From Legionella genomosp. 1 (GTDB lineage: Bacteria; Pseudomonadota; Gammaproteobacteria; Legionellales; Legionellaceae): a DNA stretch of 13,387 nucleotides. How positions within the stretch are numbered: position 1 is the stretch's first letter; each line of letters opens with the position of its first letter. Of the stretch, positions 1 through 6,391 are shown one piece after another. The notes under the pieces are model-generated. The model did no database searches, had not been told where the DNA came from, and saw only the letters and a list, made by a program, of their open reading frames with translations. The DNA is taken from contig CAMDMN010000032.1 of NCBI GenBank assembly GCA_945901965.1, positions 1 through 13,387 of the forward strand, read 5' to 3'. Position numbers and translations under genes: made by a program.

Positions 1-543
1 TTTGCCGTACTGGATACTACAGTTAATACTGATGAACCTAGTCCTATATTAGCTACAGTAGTTGATGGCCAATTTAAAGGTGCTAAGTTGATTGGCAGTT
101 TTACCTTGCCATCTAATGCGGACAAGATGGTAATTAGTTTTAATACTATGTCAGTTCCCGGGGCTGCAAAGACCACTCAAATTAATGCTTATGCAATTGA
201 TGCTAATACTGCTCGAACTGCAATGTCTGGCAGAGCAAATCATCATTATTTATCGCGATATGGCTCACTTTTTGCAGCAACATTTCTTGAAGGATTTGGT
301 AATGCCTTTCAGTCGGCTAATACAACGATTAGTATTGGTGGATCTGGCGGAGCTGTAGATAATACTACGATACAAAATGGAGTTGGGCGTTCAACACTTG
401 AAAACGCGGTAATTGGTTTAGCAACATTAGGTAAAAGTTGGGGACAGGTTGCCCAGCAAAATGTTAATAGGCCAACTACTGTTGAGGTATTTTCTGGAAC
501 TGGAATAGGTGTCTTGTTTACACAAGACTTAAAGTCACTTTAA
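1..543 (+). CDS. icmE/dotG: IcmE/DotG, C-terminal part (gene begins before the window)
   Basis: The frame is open from base 1 to the TAA at 541-543, giving the last 180 residues of a protein that starts upstream. The sequence is the VirB10/TrbI-like C-terminal domain of DotG, the subunit that forms the central channel of the Dot/Icm core complex across the periplasm and outer membrane. Recognisable blocks are the NTDEPSPILATVVDG stretch near the window start, then SVPGAAKTTQINAYAIDANTA, SGRANHHYLSRYG, FLEGFGNAFQ and the terminal NRPTTVEVFSGTGIGVLF typical of the VirB10 family C terminus. The next gene, icmG, starts 17 bases after the stop, as expected inside the icmMLKEGCD operon. An ATG at 88 is internal and not a real start. 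The repeat-rich middle of DotG lies outside the window. Confidence 0.96.
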   Translation, partial: FAVLDTTVNTDEPSPILATVVDGQFKGAKLIGSFTLPSNADKMVISFNTMSVPGAAKTTQINAYAIDANTARTAMSGRANHHYLSRYGSLFAATFLEGFGNAFQSANTTISIGGSGGAVDNTTIQNGVGRSTLENAVIGLATLGKSWGQVAQQNVNRPTTVEVFSGTGIGVLFTQDLKSL

Positions 544-560
544 TTGGATGAGCAATAATA

Positions 561-1361
561 ATGGCTGATAACGATCAAAACAATGATGAATACGAATTCG
601 CCGATCTCGATACAATTAACTCGGATCCGGATGAAGTGGATGGACAAATTGCTAATGATGGAGAGGTTAAATCTGATTCATCTGAACTTATGAGTTTTAC
701 TAAAAATTCAGTGGTACGTAATTCTATAATAGTGGTTGGTATTATTATAGTTTTATTAATACTATATAAAATTATTGCATCTTTTTATACTGAAAAAGAT
801 ATAGTAACTAAACCTTCAGTATCAGCAAATATTAAAGAATTTCATCCCCCAGTAGTAAATAAAATGCCAGCACCAGCAGCCATTGCTGTGGCACCAACTG
901 TCGCTCTAGAAGAATCTATGAATCAAAAGTTATTAGCTTTGGAGGATACTCAACAATCAAATAAGGCTTCCCTTGCTAATGTTAATGATAAATTAGGTGG
1001 TGTAAGTACAAATATTGACTCAATGGTTACAAAAATGAATGAGTTAACTAGTGTCATTACAAATTTAAATGCTAAAATTGATGAACAAGCGCATGAGATT
1101 GAACAATTATCTATTAAACATGAAGAGACTAGAAAAATAGTTCAACGCAAGGTAATTAAAACTAAAAATTTAGCAAAATATAATATTCAAGCCATAATTC
1201 CAGGACGAGCATGGTTAATTGCTAAAAATGGGGCTACTCTGACAGTGAGAGAAGGTACAGATATTGCAGGTTATGGTATGGTTAAATTGATTGATCCTAA
1301 TCAAGGACGTGTAATTACAAGTTCTGGAGTCGTGATTAAATTTAGTCAAGATGATAGTTAA
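561..1361 (+). CDS. icmG/dotF: IcmG/DotF, inner-membrane Dot/Icm core protein
   Basis: This 266-residue protein is close in length to L. pneumophila IcmG/DotF (about 269). The acidic start MADNDQNNDEYEFADLD is typical of the family. One hydrophobic segment (about residues 55-75, IIVVGIIIVLLILYKIIASF) makes it a bitopic inner-membrane protein with an acidic cytoplasmic N terminus. The periplasmic part holds a predicted coiled coil (about 115-190, MNQKLLALEDTQ through IDEQAHEIEQLSIKHEE) and a small C-terminal beta-like domain (about 205-266, IIPGRAWLIAKNGATLTVREG). DotF is known as an accessory part of the DotC-DotD-DotF-DotG-DotH core complex. The start is supported by GGATGAG at 546-552, 8 bases before the ATG. 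Spacing to dotG (17 bases) and icmC (8 bases) implies cotranscription. Confidence 0.95.
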   Translation: MADNDQNNDEYEFADLDTINSDPDEVDGQIANDGEVKSDSSELMSFTKNSVVRNSIIVVGIIIVLLILYKIIASFYTEKDIVTKPSVSANIKEFHPPVVNKMPAPAAIAVAPTVALEESMNQKLLALEDTQQSNKASLANVNDKLGGVSTNIDSMVTKMNELTSVITNLNAKIDEQAHEIEQLSIKHEETRKIVQRKVIKTKNLAKYNIQAIIPGRAWLIAKNGATLTVREGTDIAGYGMVKLIDPNQGRVITSSGVVIKFSQDDS

Positions 1362-1369
1362 GGTCTCAT

Positions 1370-1951
1370 ATGGCAAATGAATGCACATCAGGTACAATAT
1401 CGTGCTGGATAGTAGATCAAGTTGATATACTGACAAATATTGCCAGTAATTTAGCAGAAGTACAGAAGTTGGTCTCTGGTGCTGCCTATATTATGGGAAT
1501 ATCATTTGCAGTTAAAGCGATATTTTCTTTAAAACAATATGGTGAGGCGCGTACTCAGATGTCATCTGGTACTAGCATAAAAGAGCCAGCTATTTATTTT
1601 TTAGTCGCTAGTATGCTTTTATATTTACCTTCAGCATTTAAAGTATTTATGAATACTACTTTTGGTTACTCAACGGTACTTGCATATGCACCAATAAGTA
1701 GTAATAATGGATCGTTAGATGTACTGTTTGGGCAAAACAGCGCGGTTGGTGCATCACTTGCTATAATTATTCAAACTATTGGATTGATTGCATTTATTCG
1801 TGGTTGGGTAATGATTGCACGAACCGCTTCGAGTGGAAGTCAACCTGGAGGTACTGGAAAGGGATTAATGCATATTTTTGGTGGAATTCTTGCCATGAAT
1901 ATTGTAGGAACGTTACAAATAATTAATAATACATTGTACGGTACGACATAA
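1370..1951 (+). CDS. icmC/dotE: IcmC/DotE, multispanning inner-membrane Dot/Icm protein
   Basis: At 193 residues it matches L. pneumophila IcmC/DotE (about 194) in size, order and sequence. Four hydrophobic segments are visible: about 35-54 (AAYIMGISFAVKAIFSLKQY), 69-92 (AIYFLVASMLLYLPSAFKVF), 126-148 (SLAIIIQTIGLIAFIRGWVMI) and 164-186 (GLMHIFGGILAMNIVGTLQI). It is required for Dot/Icm function in Legionella, but its biochemical role is not established. The AAGG overlapping the icmG stop codon (1360-1363) serves as ribosome binding site 6 bases before the ATG, so translation may be coupled to icmG. The segment EPAIYFLVASMLLYLPS followed by TTFG has a clear counterpart in the next protein, IcmD (TPIALVFIAAALLFLPS, NTMFG), so the two neighbours are paralogs in this core. 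Confidence 0.95.
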   Translation: MANECTSGTISCWIVDQVDILTNIASNLAEVQKLVSGAAYIMGISFAVKAIFSLKQYGEARTQMSSGTSIKEPAIYFLVASMLLYLPSAFKVFMNTTFGYSTVLAYAPISSNNGSLDVLFGQNSAVGASLAIIIQTIGLIAFIRGWVMIARTASSGSQPGGTGKGLMHIFGGILAMNIVGTLQIINNTLYGTT

Positions 1952-1974
1952 TTTTAATAAAAAAAGGAGCTAAC

Positions 1975-2376
1975 GTGAATAAATATAGTAATACTAAAAT
2001 TTTAAAAATTGTAATTTCAGTGTTTGGTTGTTTAGGGCTAATACTTATTATGGGAGATGCTTTTGCTGCCGCATCTGGACAAGATGTTGGTGCGATGTCA
2101 AAACAAATAGCAAGTTCATTTAAAGACCTTACAAAATTAATTACTGGAGGTTCATATTTAGCAGGATTAGGCTTTTCAGTTGCTGCAATTATGAAATTTA
2201 AACAACATAAAGATAATCCAACTCAAATCCCAATTGGTACGCCTATTGCATTAGTTTTTATTGCTGCAGCATTGTTGTTTTTACCTTCGATTCTTGGAAT
2301 TGCCGGAAATACAATGTTTGGTGTAGGTTCGGGTGAGATTGCAGGGCCTACAGGAACTGAATACCTGTACAAATAG
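1975..2376 (+). CDS. icmD/dotP: IcmD/DotP, small inner-membrane Dot/Icm protein
   Basis: This 133-residue protein matches L. pneumophila IcmD/DotP (about 132). It starts with GTG at 1975, supported by an excellent ribosome binding site, AAAAAGGAG ending at 1969, 5 bases upstream. The N terminus looks like a signal peptide or signal anchor: basic MNKYSNTKILK, a hydrophobic core VISVFGCLGLILIMG, then DAFA followed by AASGQ, with possible cleavage after AFA near residue 31. Two more hydrophobic segments follow (about 57-75 GGSYLAGLGFSVAAIMKF and 88-110 IGTPIALVFIAAALLFLPSI). The second half resembles IcmC. It is the last gene before a strong intrinsic terminator, fitting the end of the icmMLKEGCD unit. 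It is required for Dot/Icm function; its exact role is unknown. Confidence 0.94.
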   Translation: MNKYSNTKILKIVISVFGCLGLILIMGDAFAAASGQDVGAMSKQIASSFKDLTKLITGGSYLAGLGFSVAAIMKFKQHKDNPTQIPIGTPIALVFIAAALLFLPSILGIAGNTMFGVGSGEIAGPTGTEYLYK

Positions 2377-2393
2377 TTATAGTTCAGTATATT

Positions 2394-2423
2394 ACCAGGA
2401 GCATCTTCTATGCTCCTGGTTTT
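2394..2423 (+). terminator. Rho-independent terminator after icmD
   Basis: A perfect 11-bp stem (ACCAGGAGCAT at 2394-2404, ATGCTCCTGGT at 2410-2420) with a 5-base loop is followed by TTTTAATT. The hairpin begins 17 bases after the icmD stop and ends about 30 bases before icmJ. It separates the dotG-icmG-icmC-icmD genes from icmJ-icmB. In L. pneumophila icmMLKEGCD and icmJB are described as separate transcription units, which this hairpin fits. The T-tract is short (four Ts, then mixed A/T), so some read-through into icmJ is possible. Confidence 0.85.
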
Positions 2424-2450
2424 AATTAGATAATTAATAGTGAGTTGGCA

Positions 2451-3080
2451 ATGGCTGATACTAAAGTTCTCAATGAATTAAAGCTTATAGCCAGTCCAGG
2501 TGCGTGGAGGTTATATTCTGCGAGAAAATCTGATTCACGGTTTAGTGCATATGAACTAAAAGTTTTTAAGCGTGATTGTTATACATGCCAGTTTTGTGGT
2601 TTCCAAGCAAAATTATATCAAGATATTGTTAATATTGATGGTAATTTTGCATCTAATAAAATTGAAAATTTAAAAACTTCATGTTGTTTTTGTGCCCAAT
2701 GTTTTTTTATTGAGTCTGTTGGAGTTGGAGGTTATGGCGGTGGTTCTTTAATATACTTACCGGAAATTACTCAAACTGAACTTAATAGCCTTTGCCATGT
2801 GCTTTTTTGTGCTATTACTAATGATACTGGCTATAAAAATTCTGCACAAACTATTTATAGAAGTTTCAAATTTCGTTCGCAGATTGTTGAAGATAAATTT
2901 GGTGAGGGAACAAGTGACCCATCAATTTTCGGTCATTTATTGATAGATTCAGGCCCTATAGAAGATGAACATATGGCTGAAATATTTAAAAATATTCGCC
3001 TATTGCCATCACGGGCAAAGTTTAGAAAACAAATAGAACATTGGGCAGCTAGTGCTCTAGAAGAAATTGCAGAAAAATAA
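2451..3080 (+). CDS. icmJ/dotN: IcmJ/DotN, zinc-binding component of the type IV coupling complex
   Basis: The 209-residue product matches L. pneumophila IcmJ/DotN (about 208), with strongly conserved blocks CQFCGFQAKLYQDIVNIDG, CCFCAQCFFIESVGVGGYGG, ITNDTGYKNSAQTIYRSF and IRLLPSRAKFRKQIEHWAAS. DotN is known to bind the coupling ATPase DotL with IcmS/IcmW and LvgA, forming the cytoplasmic receptor that recruits effectors. Candidate zinc ligands lie in C46-x2-C49 and in the cluster C78, C79, C81, C84, an HNH-like knuckle arrangement. A TTG at 2445 would add two residues; I prefer the ATG at 2451, with GTGAG at 2440-2444 as a weak ribosome binding site. No convincing promoter was identified between the terminator and this gene, although one is expected. 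It probably forms a two-gene unit with icmB, 48 bases downstream. Confidence 0.95.
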   Translation: MADTKVLNELKLIASPGAWRLYSARKSDSRFSAYELKVFKRDCYTCQFCGFQAKLYQDIVNIDGNFASNKIENLKTSCCFCAQCFFIESVGVGGYGGGSLIYLPEITQTELNSLCHVLFCAITNDTGYKNSAQTIYRSFKFRSQIVEDKFGEGTSDPSIFGHLLIDSGPIEDEHMAEIFKNIRLLPSRAKFRKQIEHWAASALEEIAEK

Positions 3081-3128
3081 ACAAAACCTCAAGGTTCTGG
3101 ATAAGTTATTTAATAATAAGGACAATGC

Positions 3129-6100
3129 ATGGGCAATATGGCGGATTCTTTTTTTGAAGGCGTGGATACTTTTTTTGCCTGGTTAAGTACTTCACTAAAA
3201 CAAACAACAGAATCATACTGTGATCTTGAAACAGCTGATAGCCCTACAGTATTAGTTAATCATGATGGAAGCTTAATTTCTATAATTAAAGTTGAGGGTG
3301 TTACAGAGCTTGCAGGTTCTGAAGAGTTCGATAGAATAGTCGAAGGTTTGACCAATGCTTTCCAGGGCGCTATGGGTAGGCCTGGGCATGCCTTGCAGGT
3401 ATATTTTAGTCATGATAAACAAAATATTAAAAAAGTTATTCGTGATATTTATGCTCCAGCTGAGGCTACTGAAAAAAGATTAGAGCTAAACCTTGAAGAT
3501 TTATTCAATGAAAGAGTAGATTTTCTAGCGCAGTATTGTTCTGAAGAATTAGTATATTTTGTATTAATAACCCGTCCTTTTAATCTTCCATCTGATCAGT
3601 TGAAAGTTGCTAATAAAGAAAAATTAAAAATGTTAAAGGATACAAAGGCGCCTGCATTTAAGAATTCACAAACTATATTTGCTGCAATTCCTGAGCTTCG
3701 TGATACTCACAGTGCATATGTTCGTTCAGTAATGAATGATATGGATTCATTAAATATTTTTGCTAAATTATTAGATGTTCATGAAGCTGTGTACGCAATA
3801 AGGATGACAGCAGATCCTGAGTATACTGCTGATGACTGGCGAGCTAGTTTACCAGGCGATAAAATTCCTATTAGAGAAGTAAATAATTTTGATGGTGATA
3901 TTTCTGATTTACTTTGGCCTTCATTGGCTAAGCAAATTATTCCCCGCGATGCAGAAACTATAGATAGGCGGACTGTTCTTGTTGGTAATAAGGTATATTC
4001 ATCTGCCTATATTGATTTATTTCCAAAAGATATTAGACCATTTATTACGTTATTTTCACGAATTTTACCTACGCATATTCCTTGGCGCATTTCATTTTTA
4101 TTAGAATCTGAAGGGCTTACTACAGTTAAATTAAAAGGAATGTTAGCAGCTATTCTTAGTTTTTCATCAGCCCAAAATAGATTACTTAGTGACTCTGTTA
4201 ATTTATTAAAATATTTAAATATTAATACTGATGAAGCTATTATTAGATTAAGAGTAGTCGCGACTACTTGGGCCCCAGAAGGAGATCTTCCATTATTGCG
4301 AAGACGAAGCTCTGAATTAGTTAAAGCGATTGAAGGCTGGGGGACTACAGAAGTTTCTGAAATGTGCGGGGATCCTTTTGCAGGTTTTGTGTCATCAATG
4401 CTTGCAACAACTACATCTAGTCCTGCGGTGCCTACCATCGCTCCTCTTAGTCAAGTAATTAGCATGCTACCAATTACAAGACCTGCTTCTCCATGGGAAA
4501 CTGGTGCTTTATTATTTCGCTCACCTGATGGGAAGCCATGGCCTTATCAGCCTGGCTCTCCACAGCAAACCACATGGATTGATTTAGTTTATGCTCGTCC
4601 AGGATCTGGTAAATCAGTGTTATCTAATACACAAAACTTAGCTCTTTGTTTATCGGCTGGTTTAACTAGGCTTCCGCGTATAGCAATTATTGATATAGGA
4701 CCATCTAGTAGTGGTTTAATTTCATTACTAAGAGAAGCACTTCCTGCATCTAAAAAGCATTTAGCAGCATATCATCGTATTCGAATGACGCCGGAATACT
4801 CTATAAACCCTCTAGATACACAATTAGGTTGCCGATATCCTACGGCTTTAGAGCGGTCATTTTTAGTAAATTTCTTAACATTATTAACTACACCGCTAGG
4901 GGCGCCAAAACCTTATGATGGTATGGCTGATTTAATTGGAATGGTGGTAGATGAACTTTATAAGAGTCTTGCCGATGAATTTAATCCATCGCCATATTCT
5001 CCAGGTATCGAAGAATTTATTGATTCTATTTTAGAAGAGATAGGATTTGTTAAAGACTCTAAATCTACCTGGTGGGAAGTGACTGATGCTTTATATTCCG
5101 CAGGTTTTATTCATGAGGCTATGTTAGCTCAGCGCTATGCTATGCCGCTTATAGCAGATTCTGCTTCAATTTGTCGTACGCCTGCTATTGAAGATCTTTA
5201 TGAAAAAGTTACAGCTCCTACTGGTGAATCTTTAATTAACTCTTTTTCTCGTATGATTTCAGGAGCTGTGCGTGAATATCCAATTCTTTCGCGAGTTACA
5301 GCTTTTGATATTGGTGATGCTCGTGTTGTATCTTTAGATCTTGATGAAGTTGCAAAAAGTGGTGGAGATGCTGCTGACAGACAGACATCTGTTATGTATA
5401 TGCTTGCACGCTATGTTTTAGCTAGGCATTATTATCTGGTTGAAGAAGGTATAGGTAATATACCTGAGCAATATAGAACTTATCATAAAGAACGAATTCG
5501 AGAAATTAGAGAGGACCCAAAGCGAATTGTATATGATGAATTCCATCGTACATCACGTTCATCTGCTGTTCGAGAGCAAGTTATTATCGATATGCGAGAA
5601 GGACGTAAATGGGGCGTGCAAATATCTTTATTATCACAATCAGTTGATGACTTTGATCCAGTTATGATTGATTTTGCTACCTCTATTTATATTATGGATG
5701 CGGGACCTTCTCAAGCAATTGAAAAGACTTGTAAGATTTTTGGATTATCAGAAACTGCAAAAACTGCTTTAAGAACTCGTGTGCATGGTCCAAGGCAGGG
5801 TGGAGCTACATTTTTAGCTCAATTTGCTACAAAGGGCGGGGTATCTGTGCAATTGTTAACTTTAACCCTTGGTCCGATAGAGTTATGGGCATTTAGTACT
5901 ACAGCTGAAGATGCGACAGTTAGAAATGAACTTTATCGTCACCTAGGACCTGCTGAAGCAAGGCGATTTCTTGCAGCTTTATTTCCAAATGGTTCAGTAT
6001 CTAAAGAAATTTCAGATCGTTTAAATCAATTGAAAGATCAAGGTGGTCTTATTGAGGAAGAGGGTAAAAAAGGAGTTACTGAGCAGCTTGTAAGCGAAAT

Positions 6101-6152
6101 ATTATCAGCATACTCTCATGATCCTAATTGTAAGAAGTTACCTAAAGCTTGA
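3129..6152 (+). CDS. icmB/dotO: IcmB/DotO, VirB4-type ATPase of the Dot/Icm system
   Basis: The 1007-residue product is nearly the length of L. pneumophila IcmB/DotO (about 1009). It is the VirB4-like ATPase that assembles with DotB at the cytoplasmic base of the secretion channel and powers transport. The N-terminal half (about 1-450) is the conserved non-catalytic domain, beginning FFAWLSTSLKQTTESYCDLETADS. The Walker A motif is ARPGSGKS at 489-496 (catalytic K495, S496); its first position is Ala where the classical P-loop has Gly. Walker B is RIVYDEFHR at 799-807, with D803 and E804, and the downstream ISLLSQSVDDFDP block (about 834-846) is the usual VirB4 motif near the C terminus. AAGGA at 3118-3122, 6 bases before the ATG, supports this start over the ATG at 3138. 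It is intact, with no frameshift. Confidence 0.97.
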   Translation: MGNMADSFFEGVDTFFAWLSTSLKQTTESYCDLETADSPTVLVNHDGSLISIIKVEGVTELAGSEEFDRIVEGLTNAFQGAMGRPGHALQVYFSHDKQNIKKVIRDIYAPAEATEKRLELNLEDLFNERVDFLAQYCSEELVYFVLITRPFNLPSDQLKVANKEKLKMLKDTKAPAFKNSQTIFAAIPELRDTHSAYVRSVMNDMDSLNIFAKLLDVHEAVYAIRMTADPEYTADDWRASLPGDKIPIREVNNFDGDISDLLWPSLAKQIIPRDAETIDRRTVLVGNKVYSSAYIDLFPKDIRPFITLFSRILPTHIPWRISFLLESEGLTTVKLKGMLAAILSFSSAQNRLLSDSVNLLKYLNINTDEAIIRLRVVATTWAPEGDLPLLRRRSSELVKAIEGWGTTEVSEMCGDPFAGFVSSMLATTTSSPAVPTIAPLSQVISMLPITRPASPWETGALLFRSPDGKPWPYQPGSPQQTTWIDLVYARPGSGKSVLSNTQNLALCLSAGLTRLPRIAIIDIGPSSSGLISLLREALPASKKHLAAYHRIRMTPEYSINPLDTQLGCRYPTALERSFLVNFLTLLTTPLGAPKPYDGMADLIGMVVDELYKSLADEFNPSPYSPGIEEFIDSILEEIGFVKDSKSTWWEVTDALYSAGFIHEAMLAQRYAMPLIADSASICRTPAIEDLYEKVTAPTGESLINSFSRMISGAVREYPILSRVTAFDIGDARVVSLDLDEVAKSGGDAADRQTSVMYMLARYVLARHYYLVEEGIGNIPEQYRTYHKERIREIREDPKRIVYDEFHRTSRSSAVREQVIIDMREGRKWGVQISLLSQSVDDFDPVMIDFATSIYIMDAGPSQAIEKTCKIFGLSETAKTALRTRVHGPRQGGATFLAQFATKGGVSVQLLTLTLGPIELWAFSTTAEDATVRNELYRHLGPAEARRFLAALFPNGSVSKEISDRLNQLKDQGGLIEEEGKKGVTEQLVSEILSAYSHDPNCKKLPKA

Positions 6153-6162
6153 GTCAAATGGT

Positions 6163-6290
6163 ATGAGACATCTGACGATATACGACATCATCCGAATCCG
6201 AGCTGCGACCGTCAGGGAGCGGATTTTTTTCTATAATATTTTCTTAATACTTCCACTCCCTGACGGTCGCGGCTCAGATGTGGATCTCAT
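6163..6290. repeat. GC-rich palindromic intergenic repeat after icmB (possible REP-like element)
   Basis: The arms at 6200-6223 and 6252-6275 are complementary at 22 of 24 positions, one mismatch being a G-T wobble. Both contain CGACCGTCAGGGAG or its complement. The 28-base AT-rich loop includes eight Ts at 6224-6231 region. Short outer complements (CATCTGA at 6169-6175 with TCAGATG at 6274-6280, and ATGAG at 6163-6167 with CTCAT at 6286-6290) may extend the palindrome, with an unpaired insert on the left side. The arms are far richer in G+C than their surroundings. Read in one frame the right arm gives LPDGRGSD, a peptide I recall from many spuriously annotated short ORFs in dispersed bacterial repeats. 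The structure may also act as a transcription barrier after icmB. Its identity as a dispersed family cannot be tested in one window. Confidence 0.75.
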
Positions 6291-6320
6291 TCAACACCAT
6301 CTTATTACACCAAAAAAAAG

Positions 6321-6349
6321 TGTACAATATATACAAATGGAAATATAAT
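6321..6349 (+). promoter_or_regulatory. Predicted sigma-70 promoter for the first effector-like gene
   Basis: TGTACA (6321-6326, 4 of 6 matches to the -35 consensus) is followed, after exactly 17 bases, by a perfect -10 TATAAT (6344-6349). Transcription would start near 6356, about 36 bases before the ATG at 6392. The promoter lies just downstream of the palindromic repeat, so the gene is probably transcribed independently of icmJB. It also argues against the in-frame ATG at 6278, which lies upstream of this promoter. Confidence 0.6.
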
Positions 6350-6391
6350 GCCCCCACTGTTCTATTTTTATATCTATTTGGGCTTGCATTA

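Noticed and set aside
1215..1436. Open frame on the minus strand across the icmG/icmC junction
   Set aside because: It is antisense to two well-supported genes, and the protein resembles nothing.
2422..2438. Possible PmrA box (two TTAAT direct repeats) upstream of icmJ
   Set aside because: The half-sites are 12 bases apart start to start, while PmrA-type sites use 11; the region is very AT-rich, so chance is the simpler explanation.
4007..4438. Open frame on the minus strand inside icmB
   Set aside because: It is antisense to a fully conserved icmB coding region and has no family resemblance.
6118..6348. Open frame on the + strand overlapping the end of icmB and giving an LPDGRGSD peptide
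   Set aside because: It overlaps icmB out of frame and runs through the palindromic repeat; such peptides are translations of the repeat rather than genes.
6278..6391. N-terminal extension of the short effector-like protein from ATG 6278
   Set aside because: The extension begins at the edge of the palindrome, lies upstream of the predicted promoter, and has no counterpart in the paralog, whose N terminus aligns with the ATG at 6392.
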